Part shown: positions 47,718-56,540 of the stretch, one piece after another
Numbering within the stretch: position 1 is the stretch's first letter
How the letters are laid out: each line of letters opens with the position of its first letter
Assembly (NCBI GenBank): GCA_005885515.1
Contig: VAWK01000050.1
Location: 1 to 64,000 of the forward strand
DNA length: 64,000 nt
Direction of reading: 5' to 3'
From: Actinomycetota bacterium
GTDB taxonomy: Bacteria; Actinomycetota; Thermoleophilia; Solirubrobacterales; Solirubrobacteraceae
Translations under genes and position numbers: made by a program
The notes under the pieces: model-generated
The model's database searches: none
What the model saw: only the letters and a program-made list of their open reading frames with translations
Told to the model about the DNA's origin: nothing

Positions 47718-48662
47718 TCAGAGCGCCGGCGGCAGGCTGCGGTTGTAGGCATCGGCCGCCTCGCGGAGCCCCTCTCCGCGGTCCGGCCTGAGCGTCGCCG
47801 CCACGTGGCGCCAGTAGCGTCCGGGGCGCTGCCCGGGGAGCGCGACGGCGGCCAGCGCGCGCTCGGCGTACGCGAGCGCGGTCAGCCAGCGCACGGCGCG
47901 GGCCGCCGCGCGCGAGTGGTGCTTGCGCATGTACAGGTCGCGGTTGCGCGACAGTTCCACGATGCGCCGCTCCGCGAGCGCCCCGGTCGAGAGCTGCTCG
48001 TGGTGGACGGCCGCGGCGGCCGGAACGTACACGCTGCGCCAGCCAGCGTCGCTCAGCCGCCGCGCGAAATCGACCTCGTCGGAGTACACGAAGAAGTCGG
48101 GATCCAGGTAATCCACCGCGGCGGCGGCGGCGCGCCGAACGAGCAGCGCCGAGGACTGGCACCAGTCCACCTCGCGCGTGCGCGATCCTCGGCTCTGGAC
48201 CGTGAGCAGGCGGTGCAGCAGCAGCACCCCCGCCGCGGCCGCGAGCGGGGTCGGGAAGCGCCACGCGCAGGCCTGCGGCGAGCCGTCCGGGCGCACCAGC
48301 CTGGCGCCGGCCAGCGCCGCTCGCTCGCGCTCCTCGAGCGCCTCGTGCAGGGCCATCGTGGCGCCGGGTCGCAGCTCGGTGTCCTCGTTCATGAGCAGCG
48401 CGTAGCGGCCGCGCGCCCGGCGCAGCAGCTCGGAGTCGTTCAGCGCCTTGCCCCGCCGTCGCCGAAGCGCGATCGTCTCGTCCACGGCCCGGTGGGCGCG
48501 TGCCGCCAGCTCCGAGCCGTCGCCCGAGCAGTTGTCCAGCACCAGCACCTCGCACTCGAATGGCAGCCGCTCACGCTCGCGCGCGATCGAGTCGAGCGCG
48601 CGCAGCAGAAGCTCCCGCTTGGCGGTGTTGACTACGCAGTAGCTGAGCTCCAGCTCATCCAC
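47718..48662 (-). CDS. Glycosyltransferase family 2 (rhamnosyltransferase-like)
   Basis: 314 residues from GTG 48662. The GT-A fold is recognised by ELSYCVVNTAKRELLLRALDS, VLVLDNCSGDGSELAA, the DxD-type region LLMNEDTELRPGA, and CQSSALLVRRAAAAAVDYLDP with FVYSDEVDFARRL. A basic C-terminus follows. It adds a sugar to the lipid-linked glycan. This is the only minus-strand gene in the cluster, and its start is 7 bp from the divergent GT4 gene. Confidence 0.88.
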   Translation of the reverse strand: MDELELSYCVVNTAKRELLLRALDSIARERERLPFECEVLVLDNCSGDGSELAARAHRAVDETIALRRRRGKALNDSELLRRARGRYALLMNEDTELRPGATMALHEALEERERAALAGARLVRPDGSPQACAWRFPTPLAAAAGVLLLHRLLTVQSRGSRTREVDWCQSSALLVRRAAAAAVDYLDPDFFVYSDEVDFARRLSDAGWRSVYVPAAAAVHHEQLSTGALAERRIVELSRNRDLYMRKHHSRAAARAVRWLTALAYAERALAAVALPGQRPGRYWRHVAATLRPDRGEGLREAADAYNRSLPPAL

Positions 48663-48669
48663 CTGCCTA

Positions 48670-49785
48670 TTGTCCGTGCACGTGCGCGTACACGTCGTCG
48701 ACCCCTCGGCCTACACGCCCCCGTACGATCACGCGCTGTGTCGCGCGCTGGGCGCGGCCGGCGCCGAGGTGGAGCTGTACACGAGCCGGTTCCCTTACGC
48801 CTCGACTCCCGACCCCGATGGCTACGAGCGGCGCGAGTTCTTCTATCGCCGCGCCTCTGCCGGTTTGCCGCGCGCGACGCGCCGCCTGGTGAAGCTCGCC
48901 GAGCACGTGCCCGACATGCTGCGCTACCGTCGCGCCGCCCGCGCCGCGGAGGTCGTGCACTTCCAGTGGCTCGCCGTCCAGCAGCTCGATGGCCGGCTGC
49001 TCCCGGGCGGGCGGCCGCTCGTGCTCACCGCACACGACGTCCTGCCGCGCGAGCCGCATCTGGGCCAGCGGGCAGCGCAGCGACGCGTGTACGGGCGCTT
49101 CGATGCGATCATCGTGCACTCCCGGCACGGGCGCGAGCGGCTCGTGGAGGAGCTCGGCGTGGACTCCGCGCGAGTGCACGTGATACCTCACGGCGCCTTC
49201 ACTCACCTGGCCGAGGGCGCCGAGCAGATCGCGCCGCGTCTGCAGAGCGAGCTGCCGGTGGTCCTGTGCTTCGGCCTGCTGCGCCCCTACAAGGGCCTCG
49301 AGCTGCTGCTCGATGCGTGGCGCGGAATCGAGCGGGCCGAGCTCTGGATCGTGGGGATGCCGCGGATGGATATCTCCCCGCTGCGCGCGGTCGCGCCGGC
49401 GAACGTGCGCTTCGATGCGCGCTTCATCTCCGACGCCGAGCTGCGCGGCTACTTCCGCCGCGCCGACCTGGTGGTCCTGCCCTATCGCGCGGCGGAGCAG
49501 TCCGGCGTGCTGTTCACGGCGCTGGCGTTCGGCAAGCCGCTGCTGGTGAGCGATGTCGGCGGGTTCGCCGAGCTCGCAGCCACCGGCGCCGTACGCGCGT
49601 TTCCGGCGGGCGATGCGCGCGCCCTGCGCGCTGCGCTCCAGCAGCTGCTCGCCGAGCGCACAACGCGGGAGCTGCTCGCCGAGCGCGCCCGCAGCGCGGC
49701 TCGCGAGTGCTTTGCCTGGCAGGACATCGCCGCGCGCACGCTGACCTTGTACGCGGCGCTCGTGGGCGAGAATGGCGCGCGATGA
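48670..49785 (+). CDS. Glycosyltransferase family 4
   Basis: 371 residues from TTG 48670 (GTG codons at 48676 and 48682 are alternatives). It is a GT-B enzyme: N-terminal VVDPSAYTPPYDHALCRAL, VVHFQWLAVQQL, VLTAHDVLPREP, then the donor domain VVLCFGLLRPYKGLELLLDAW, LWIVGMPR, and VVLPYRAAEQSGVLFTALAFGKPLLVSDVGGFAEL, which holds the ExxG-type nucleotide-sugar site. The stop overlaps the next start (ATGA). Confidence 0.9.
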   Translation: MSVHVRVHVVDPSAYTPPYDHALCRALGAAGAEVELYTSRFPYASTPDPDGYERREFFYRRASAGLPRATRRLVKLAEHVPDMLRYRRAARAAEVVHFQWLAVQQLDGRLLPGGRPLVLTAHDVLPREPHLGQRAAQRRVYGRFDAIIVHSRHGRERLVEELGVDSARVHVIPHGAFTHLAEGAEQIAPRLQSELPVVLCFGLLRPYKGLELLLDAWRGIERAELWIVGMPRMDISPLRAVAPANVRFDARFISDAELRGYFRRADLVVLPYRAAEQSGVLFTALAFGKPLLVSDVGGFAELAATGAVRAFPAGDARALRAALQQLLAERTTRELLAERARSAARECFAWQDIAARTLTLYAALVGENGAR

Positions 49786-50945
49786 GAACCGCGCTCGAGG
49801 TCTGCTTCTGGGCCAGCGCGGGCCTGATCGCCTGGACTCACCTGGGCTATGGCGCCGCGCTGGCCCTGCTCGCGCGCGCGTTTGCACGCCCCGCGCGCAT
49901 GCCTCGCCAGGACGCCCGCGCGTCGGTGCTTCCGTCGCTGTCGCTCATCATCGCCGCCCACGATGAGGAGGCGGTGATCGCGCAGAAGGTGCGCAACGCC
50001 CGAGCCCTCGACTACGCGGACACTCTGGTGGAGGTGATCGTGGCCTGCGACGGGTGCTCAGATGCGACCGCCGCCCGCGCGCGCGAGGCCGGCGCTGACA
50101 TCGTGCTCGAGCTGGAGCGCGGCGGCAAGATCCGCGCCCAGGATGCAGCCGTGGCGCGCGCGCGCGGAGAGATCGTGGCGTTCTCCGACGCCAACGCGCA
50201 GTGGCGGCCCGACGCGGCGCGCGAGCTGGTGGGGGCGTTCGCCGACCCGCGCGTGGGCTACGCATGCGGGCAGGTGCGCTTCACCCGCGCGGCGCCAGCC
50301 GGCTCGGGGGCGCCAAACCAGGAGGGGATCTACTGGCGCTACGAGCTGGCCGTGCGCGAGCTGGAGTCGCGGCTGTGCTCGGTCACAGCTGGCAACGGCG
50401 CGATCTATGCGACCCGGCGCAGCGCCTACATGGTGGTCGACCCGATCATGGGCCACGACCTGGCGCTGCCGTTCAAGATGGTCAAGCGCGGCCTGCGCGC
50501 GGTGTATGTGCCACAAGCGCAGGCCAGCGAGCGGATGGTGCCCTCGCTCGCCGGCGAGTTCGCGCGCAAGCGGCGCATGATGAGCCACACCTGGCCGATC
50601 GTGCTGCGCGGGGGCATGCTCTCTCCGCGCGGCTACCCGCCGGGCTATGCGCTCATGATCCTGTCGCACCGCGTGCTGCGCTACTGCACGCCTTGGCTGC
50701 ACGCGCTGGCGCTGGGCGCCAACATCGCGCTCCTCGCGGCCGGCGCGGGAGCGCTGTACTGGCTGACGCTCGCGCTGCAGCTGGCGCTTGCGCTCGCGGC
50801 GCTGCTGGGCGGCTCCGTGCGCCTGGCGCCGCTGCTGCTCGCGCGCTACTACGTGCTCACCACCGCCTCCCCGGCCGCCGGCCTTTGGGACTGGCTGCGC
50901 CACGGCACCGCCGCCTGGTGGGACGCCGCCGAGGGAACGCGGTGA
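49782..50945 (+). CDS. Membrane glycosyltransferase family 2
   Basis: 387 residues from ATG 49782. An N-terminal helix (ALEVCFWASAGLIAWTHLGY) precedes the GT-A domain: PSLSLIIAAHDEEAVIAQKV, VIVACDGCSDATAARA, AFSDANAQW (DxD-type) and ELESRLCSVTAGNGAIYATRR, with QxxRW-like RKRRMMSHTW. C-terminal hydrophobic helices (LALGANIALLAAGAGALYWLTLALQLALAL) end the protein, resembling processive enzymes of exopolysaccharide synthesis. The stop overlaps the sugar-transferase start (GTGA). Confidence 0.88.
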   Translation: MRTALEVCFWASAGLIAWTHLGYGAALALLARAFARPARMPRQDARASVLPSLSLIIAAHDEEAVIAQKVRNARALDYADTLVEVIVACDGCSDATAARAREAGADIVLELERGGKIRAQDAAVARARGEIVAFSDANAQWRPDAARELVGAFADPRVGYACGQVRFTRAAPAGSGAPNQEGIYWRYELAVRELESRLCSVTAGNGAIYATRRSAYMVVDPIMGHDLALPFKMVKRGLRAVYVPQAQASERMVPSLAGEFARKRRMMSHTWPIVLRGGMLSPRGYPPGYALMILSHRVLRYCTPWLHALALGANIALLAAGAGALYWLTLALQLALALAALLGGSVRLAPLLLARYYVLTTASPAAGLWDWLRHGTAAWWDAAEGTR

Positions 50946-51535
50946 TCCGCCGGCTGGTCGACATCGCGGTCTCGGCCGCGGCCCTGTCGCTGAGCGCACC
51001 GCTGCTGCTGGTGGCGGTGCTGGCGATACGCATCGAGTCACGCGGCCGCGCGATCTACCGGCAGCGGCGGGCGGGCAAGGATGGGGTGCCCTTCGACGTG
51101 TACAAGCTGCGCACGATGGTCGACGGCGCCGAGCACGTCGGCGCCGGACTGGCGGTCAACGCGAACGACTCGCGCATCACCCGCGTGGGCGCCCTGCTGC
51201 GCCGCACCTCGCTGGATGAGCTGCCCAACCTGCTCAACGTGCTGCGCGGCGAGATGTCGCTGATCGGCCCGCGACCCACGCTGCCGGTGCAGGTCGCGCA
51301 GTACACCGGGCGCCAGCGCCGGCGCCTGGAGATCAAGCCCGGCATCACCGGATGGGCACAGGTCAACGGTCGCGCGTCGCTGCGCTGGGCCGAGAGGATC
51401 GAGCTCGACCTGTACTACATCGAGCACCGCTCGCTGGCGCTCGACTTGAAGATCCTCGCGCGCACCCCGGCGATGGTGCTCGGCGGGAGCGGTGTGTACA
51501 AGGGACAGGCGGGCGGCTGGGAGGGCCGGCTGTGA
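50942..51535 (+). CDS. Undecaprenyl-phosphate sugar phosphotransferase (bacterial sugar transferase)
   Basis: 197 residues, the short PglC-like form. A hydrophobic re-entrant N-terminus (DIAVSAAALSLSAPLLLVAVLAI) precedes the catalytic core: IYRQRRAGKDGVPFDVYKLRTMV, SRITRVGALLRRTSLDELPN, LLNVLRGEMSLIGPRPTLP and KPGITGWAQVNGRASL. It primes glycan synthesis by moving a phospho-sugar to the lipid carrier. The upstream 4,6-dehydratase (39621) would supply a matching sugar, as in PglF/PglC pathways. Confidence 0.92.
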   Translation: MIRRLVDIAVSAAALSLSAPLLLVAVLAIRIESRGRAIYRQRRAGKDGVPFDVYKLRTMVDGAEHVGAGLAVNANDSRITRVGALLRRTSLDELPNLLNVLRGEMSLIGPRPTLPVQVAQYTGRQRRRLEIKPGITGWAQVNGRASLRWAERIELDLYYIEHRSLALDLKILARTPAMVLGGSGVYKGQAGGWEGRL

Positions 51536-52530
51536 GCCGCGCGGCGGTGCTGCTGACGGGAGTCGGCAAGCGCTATGACATCGTCTCGTGCTTTGCCCGC
51601 CTGACCAACACGCTCGCCGCCGATCCCTCGCCGCTGGCGCCGGCCCAGTACGCCGCGCAGGTGCGCTGCGAGGTCCCGCTGATCGGCGACCCGGGCTACG
51701 TGCCCGCGCTCGAGCGCCTGTGCGAGCAGCACCGCGTCGGGGCGGTGCTGCCGCTGACCGACCTGGACATCGTCGTGCTCGCCGAGGCCCGCGCGCATGG
51801 CCGCCTGCCGGCATTCGTGCCCTCGCCCGCGGTCGCGCGGGCGACGTATGACAAGTACGAAGCCCACCTGCTGCTGGGACGGTTGTCGCTCCCGTCGCCT
51901 CCGACAGCGTTGCCGGAGGACGATGACGACGGGCTGAGCTACCCGGTGATGGTCAAGCCCCGGCGCGGTTCGGGCGCGCGCTCGATCCATCTCGCCCACG
52001 ATGCCGCACAGGCGCGCTTCTTCGCCGACTACATAGCCGAGCCGGTGATGCTCCAGCAGGCGATGGCGGGGCCCGAGCTGTCCATCGACTGCCTCGGCGA
52101 TCTGGACGGGCGCTGCATCAACGCGATCCCGAGGACGATGCTCGAGTCGCGCGGCGGCGAGTCGATCAAGGGCGCAGTCGTACGCGACGAGGAGCTGATC
52201 GAACTCGGGCGGAGCACGATGGAGGCGCTCGCGGTGACCGGGCCGGCGACGATCCAGGTATTCCGCGATCCGGAGCTCGGCCTGAGGATCACGGACGTGA
52301 ACACGCGTTTTGGCGGCGCCTTCCCGGCACCCACATACGCCGCCCTGCCGGGCCGCACCTACCCCGAGCTGATCGTGGCGATGGCCTCCGGCGAGACGGT
52401 CGAGCCGCACGTGGGCGAGTTCCGCGAGGGGACGACGTTCACCCGCTACTACTGGCAGCTGGAGCTCGACGAGCGGCTGTCGCCGACGGGCCGTGACGTC
52501 GTGCCCGGCGGTCCGCCGCCTCCGCGCTAG
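51532..52530 (+). CDS. ATP-grasp protein (carbamoyl-phosphate-synthase-like)
   Basis: 332 residues from GTG 51532 (GTGA overlap). N-terminal VLLTGVGKRYDIVSCF and VGAVLPLTDLDIVVLAE form the pre-ATP-grasp domain. The ATP-binding part has TYDKYEAHLLL, YPVMVKPRRGSGARSIHLAH and GPELSIDCLGDLDG, and the metal site is RITDVNTRFGGAFPAPTYA. Such enzymes ligate an amine to a carboxylate. In polysaccharide clusters they often modify sugars, for instance with amino acids; the substrate here is unknown. It closes the cluster. Confidence 0.85.
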   Translation: MSRAAVLLTGVGKRYDIVSCFARLTNTLAADPSPLAPAQYAAQVRCEVPLIGDPGYVPALERLCEQHRVGAVLPLTDLDIVVLAEARAHGRLPAFVPSPAVARATYDKYEAHLLLGRLSLPSPPTALPEDDDDGLSYPVMVKPRRGSGARSIHLAHDAAQARFFADYIAEPVMLQQAMAGPELSIDCLGDLDGRCINAIPRTMLESRGGESIKGAVVRDEELIELGRSTMEALAVTGPATIQVFRDPELGLRITDVNTRFGGAFPAPTYAALPGRTYPELIVAMASGETVEPHVGEFREGTTFTRYYWQLELDERLSPTGRDVVPGGPPPPR

Positions 52531-52568
52531 GCTCGGTGCGCCGAGCGCGGCACCGGTAGAATCGGGCC

Positions 52569-53632
52569 GTGGCCACCTTGCTTGCCGACCCGCCTGCCAG
52601 GCCAGGCGGCCAGCAGCAGCCTCCATCGCCGGCCGGGACACCGCCCGCGGGCGCGCCTGACCCAGGGCTGCAGCGGAGCTGTTCGAACTGCGGCGCGCCG
52701 ATGCGCCGATGTGCGCCGAGCAGGATTGGTGCCTTCAATGTGGCGCGGCAGCGCCGGGCAGCCTGCACGCGGGCTCACCGCGATGGCGCTCCGCCGCGGC
52801 GCTCCTCGCCGCGGCGGCCCTGCTGGTGGCCGGAGCCGCCGCGGCCGCGTATGCCGCTCTCAGCAAATCCACCGGCAAACCGCGCGCGCCCGTCGCACGG
52901 CTCGTCTAGACGCCCGCGCGCGCGCCGGGTGCGGCGGCGCCGCTTCCCCCGACGACGCCCGCGGTGCCTACGCCAACGACGCCAAAGCTCGGCGTTCCGG
53001 CAAAACCGCGCCTTCCGCTGGTGAAAAAACCGAACATCCCGCTCGCCGGCGCGGTGACGAAACCGCCGGCCGCGACGTCGCCGGCCACGACCACGCCCGC
53101 CGCTTCTCCGACCACCACGACGCCTAGCGCGAGCACGAAAACCTCAACCGGCGCCGGCTCGACCACCGAAACGCACCCCGCGGCGATCGTGCTGGACACG
53201 AACGCCGCCTCCACGTACAACCCCTACAGCTATCCCGCGAGCAGCTTCGGCGACCCCAGCCTGGCGATCGACGGCGAAACCTCGACCAGCTGGAACGCCA
53301 GGGTCGATCCGACCGTGGCTCCCAAGATGGCCGAGGGGCTGCTGATCGACCTGAAGACCGCGCAGCGGCTGTCGGCGCTGGTGCTCACGACCTCCACGCC
53401 GGGCATGACCGTCCAGGTGTACGGGTCGGCCAGCCACGCCGCACCGTCCTCGATCACCGACCCCGGCTGGGTGCGCCTGAGCGGGGTGCGCGTCGACAAA
53501 AAGCGCTCGCTGCGCCTCCCGCTGGCGGACTCCAAGCGCGCGTTTCGCTTCGTGGCGCTGTGGATCAGCGCCGCGCCGCCGTCCGCGCGTCACGTGAGCG
53601 TCAACGAACTCGAACTGTTCCCGGCGCGCTAG
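52569..53632 (+). pseudogene. Zinc-ribbon membrane protein with discoidin-like domain, broken by 8-bp duplication and a stop
   Basis: From GTG 52569 the frame reads a Pro-rich start and CSNCGAPM. GCGCCGAT then occurs twice in tandem (within 52694-52710) and shifts the frame. Deleting one copy restores CSNCGAPMCAEQDWCLQCGA, a perfect CxxC...CxxC zinc ribbon, followed by a membrane helix (SAAALLAAAALLVAGAAAAAYAA). The restored frame is then cut by a single TAG (52907-52909). Beyond it, in the same frame, come a Thr/Pro linker and a discoidin-like domain (AIDGETSTSWNA, GLLIDLKTAQRLSALVLTTS, HVSVNELELF) matching the C-terminus of the kinase at 35394. In unbroken form it would be a cytoplasmic zinc ribbon joined to an extracellular sensor domain. 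Confidence 0.8.
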
Positions 53633-54543
53633 CGCGAGCGCGCGCGCGCCCGCTGCCGGCTGCCGCGCTTGGCGCCGGCGCCGCGCGGCGCCCACACCTC
53701 ATCCAGGAAGGCGGCGATCTCGGCCGTCAGCCGCTCGGGACTGAAGCGCAGCTCCAGAAGCGAGTCGGCCTCCAGCAGGCGCCCGTTGGGCAGCTCCTCG
53801 ACAAGCTGGCCGGCGTCGGAGAACGGGTGGACGGGATCGCGGCGGTGTCCAAGCACGAGCGCAGGCGTCTGGAAGGTTCGCCGCTCGTTCCGGTGGGGCG
53901 CGACGCGGCCAAAGAAAAGGCCTTGCAGCACGGCTCCGCCGGGTCCCGGATCCTGGCGGACGACGTCGAGCAGCACGTTGCCGTAGTCGGGCAGGATCGA
54001 CCGCGGCACCGCGCGGGCGCCCGTCGCGAGCACCTGCATCCCGCGCTCGCCGAATGTGAGCGCGACCAGCAGCGGCGTGAACGCGAGCGCGCTCCACAGC
54101 AGCGCGTTGTCGAGCACGGGCATCTCGATCACCATCCCCCGCAGGCGCTCGGGATGGGCGAGAGCCACCTCGAGCGCGGCGTTGGCTCCCAGCGAGGTGC
54201 CCATCACCACCGCCTGCTCGATCTGCAGGTGGTCCATCAACCCCACGACCTGCTCGGCGAAGATCGTCATCGAGTATCGCCCCATGTCGCGCGGGCGGTC
54301 GGACTCCCCGTGCCCGAGCAGATCGATCGTGAGCACCCGGTTGCCGAACGCGGCCAGGTCTTCGGCCAGCGGCCAATGCATGCGCTGCGAGAGCAGCAGG
54401 CCATGCACGAGGATCACCGGCCGCGCCCCGGCTGGAGCGCTCTTCGCCGTGCGCCCGCGGCCGCCCACCGGCGTCACCGCAGCGGGACCCCCGCCGAACT
54501 CCGAGTAGGCGATGCGCTGGCCCTGGAACCGGAACGAGGACAT
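53629..54543 (-). CDS. Alpha/beta hydrolase
   Basis: 304 residues from ATG 54543 (SSFRFQGQRIAYSEFGGG). Oxyanion motif VILVHGLLLSQRMHWPLAEDL, DLLGHGESDRP, nucleophile elbow VVMGTSLGANAAL (Ser), acid region VLGHRRDPVHPF and the basic tail RGSRQRARARSR. The expected catalytic His near the C-terminus is less clear (after ERLTAEIAAFL there is none), so activity is uncertain. The substrate is unknown. It is convergent with the broken zinc-ribbon gene, overlapping it by 4 nt. Confidence 0.82.
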   Translation of the reverse strand: MSSFRFQGQRIAYSEFGGGPAAVTPVGGRGRTAKSAPAGARPVILVHGLLLSQRMHWPLAEDLAAFGNRVLTIDLLGHGESDRPRDMGRYSMTIFAEQVVGLMDHLQIEQAVVMGTSLGANAALEVALAHPERLRGMVIEMPVLDNALLWSALAFTPLLVALTFGERGMQVLATGARAVPRSILPDYGNVLLDVVRQDPGPGGAVLQGLFFGRVAPHRNERRTFQTPALVLGHRRDPVHPFSDAGQLVEELPNGRLLEADSLLELRFSPERLTAEIAAFLDEVWAPRGAGAKRGSRQRARARSR

Positions 54544-54646
54544 CGGCACGCGAACCCTACATGGCGGCTCCTGGAGACGCTGCGTTCGGCGGCCCGGTAG
54601 GTTTTCTGCGCGCACGATTCCGCCAGCCACGATCGGGAGGACATCC

Positions 54647-55546
54647 ATGGCCAAGCAACCCCGCATTCTCGCCGGAGAGACCGCAGCCATCACCGGGGCG
54701 GCGCGCGGGATCGGACGGGCGACGGCCGAGGCGCTTGTGCGCCAGGGGATGAGGGTGGCGATCGGCGACGTGGATCTCCAGACGGCGCAGCGGACAGCCG
54801 CCGAGCTCGGGCCGAGCACGGTGGCGCTGCCGCTCGACGTCACCGACCGCGCCTCGTTTTCCTCCTTCCTGGACGAGGCCGAGCGGCAGCTCGCGCCGAT
54901 CGACGTGCTCGTGAACAACGCCGGCATCATGCAGATCGGGCGCTTCATCGAAGAGGACGACCTCACGGCGCGACGGATGATCGACATCAACCTCAACGGC
55001 GTGATCCTCGGCACCAAGCTGGCGCTCGAGCGCATGCTCCCGCGCGGGCGCGGGCACATCGTCAACGTGGCCTCGCAGGCCGGCAAGTTCGGCACTCCCG
55101 GGGGAGCCACCTACTCGGCGACCAAGCACGCCGTTGTCGGGCTAACGGAGGCGGTACGCGGCGAGATGCGGCTGATGGGCGCGGAGATCCAGCTCAGCTA
55201 CGTGATGCCGTACGTGGTCAAGACGGAGCTCGGCTCCGGGCTGGGTCAGGCGCGCGGGCTGAGCGAGCTCGAGCCAGGCGACGTGGCGGATGCGATCGTG
55301 GAGGCGCTTCGCTACGGCACGGTGGAAGTGTGGGTGCCCAAGCGCTCGCGCCGCACCAACCAGATCGTCACCGTGCTGCCACGCCGCCTATCGGAAGCGA
55401 TGGGGCGCGCGCTGAAGGCAGACCGCGTCCTGACCGACGCCGACGCAGGTCTGCGTCGCGGATATGAGCTGCGCGCCGCACGCTCTGATCCCGGGCTCGA
55501 GCCGGCCGAGGAGCCGGCGCGGCTGACGCCCGCATCCGGCGACTGA
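54647..55546 (+). CDS. Short-chain dehydrogenase/reductase
   Basis: 299 residues from ATG 54647, fixed by GGGAGG (54635-54640). Cofactor motif TAAITGAARGIGRATAEAL, the DVDLQTA acidic end of strand 2 (an Asp there favours NAD), NNAG, and the catalytic Ser...YSATK (VNVASQAGKFGTPGGATYSATKHA). About 40 extra C-terminal residues after the Rossmann fold resemble long-chain SDRs acting on lipids. Substrate unknown. Confidence 0.9.
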   Translation: MAKQPRILAGETAAITGAARGIGRATAEALVRQGMRVAIGDVDLQTAQRTAAELGPSTVALPLDVTDRASFSSFLDEAERQLAPIDVLVNNAGIMQIGRFIEEDDLTARRMIDINLNGVILGTKLALERMLPRGRGHIVNVASQAGKFGTPGGATYSATKHAVVGLTEAVRGEMRLMGAEIQLSYVMPYVVKTELGSGLGQARGLSELEPGDVADAIVEALRYGTVEVWVPKRSRRTNQIVTVLPRRLSEAMGRALKADRVLTDADAGLRRGYELRAARSDPGLEPAEEPARLTPASGD

Positions 55547-55612
55547 TCGCGCCCCCCGCTCGCAACGGCCCGGCGATCGGCGAGCTGCGGCATGGCGGCG
55601 GCGAATGCGGAC

Positions 55613-56494
55613 TCAGCGCGCCAGCAGCCACTGCGCGATCAGCGAGCCGATCAGCGGTCCCTGGTCCTCCTGCAGGAAGTGGCTGGCGTCCTCGATCGGA
55701 CGGGGCGAGGGGCGCCCGATCGCGGCTGCAAAGCGCTCGGCAACCGACAGCGGCAGCACCGGGTCGGAATCGGCCCACAGCATCAGCGTCGGCCTGCGGT
55801 CAGCTTTCAGCGCCGCCTGGACTCGCTGCCCGGCCGCCGCGCCGGGCGCATCGGGGCTCTGCGGGATCAGCAGGGGAAACGCACGCGCGCCGGCCTTCGA
55901 GGCGACATCGGGAAACGGCGCGTCGTACGCGGCGATCACCTCGTCCCCCGGATCGCGCTTGCACGCACCGCGCACGAGAAAGCCGACCGGTAGATCCTCG
56001 GTGCGCAGGACGAAGTCGCGGAACGCGATCCACGCATCGGTCATGCGCTGGTGTCCGGTGAACAGGCCGGTGTCGAGGATCACCAGCCGGGCCACGCGCT
56101 CGGGGTTCTCGACCGCCAGTCGCAGGCCGATCGGCCCTCCCCAGTCGTGCACCACCATGGTTGCGTCGCGCAGGTCGAGGTCCTCGAGCAGCGTCCCGGC
56201 CATGGCCGTGTGGCGGTCGTAGGAATACCAGCCGATGTCCACCGGCTTGTCCGAGGCGCCGAAGCCGACCAGGTCGGGCGCCACGCAGCGAAAGCCGGCG
56301 TCGCGCACGGGCGGGATCACCTTTCGCCACAGAAAAGACCACGTGGGCTCGCCATGCAAGAAGATCACCGGCGCGCCTTCGCCCTCGTCGCGGTGAGCCA
56401 GGCGCAGCCCGTCGACGTCGCGATAGCAGACCCTGAAGGGAAAGTCCGGCAGACCCTCCAGCGCCTGTTCGGGAGTTCGCACGGCCTCGCTCAT
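55613..56494 (-). CDS. Haloalkane dehalogenase-like alpha/beta hydrolase
   Basis: 293 residues from ATG 56494 (the frame is open 10 codons higher). The haloalkane-dehalogenase hallmarks are HGEPTWSFLWRKVIPP (halide-stabilising Trp), VAPDLVGFGASDKP, nucleophile VVHDWGGPIGLRLA (Asp), LMLWADSDPVLP, and catalytic His in DASHFLQEDQG. This is the HLD-I layout. It would hydrolyse a carbon-halogen bond to alcohol and halide; epoxide hydrolase is a less likely alternative because the acid follows the HLD-I pattern. Confidence 0.88.
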   Translation of the reverse strand: MSEAVRTPEQALEGLPDFPFRVCYRDVDGLRLAHRDEGEGAPVIFLHGEPTWSFLWRKVIPPVRDAGFRCVAPDLVGFGASDKPVDIGWYSYDRHTAMAGTLLEDLDLRDATMVVHDWGGPIGLRLAVENPERVARLVILDTGLFTGHQRMTDAWIAFRDFVLRTEDLPVGFLVRGACKRDPGDEVIAAYDAPFPDVASKAGARAFPLLIPQSPDAPGAAAGQRVQAALKADRRPTLMLWADSDPVLPLSVAERFAAAIGRPSPRPIEDASHFLQEDQGPLIGSLIAQWLLAR

Positions 56495-56540
56495 CGCGCG
56501 GGCGGAGCATACCCCGGAGCGCATCGGCTAGGCTCGCGCG

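Noticed and set aside
47700..49781. Upstream extension of the GT2 frame (1081 residues in all)
   Set aside because: The frame is open only as an antisense or out-of-frame shadow of the two preceding glycosyltransferases; the real start is ATG 49782.
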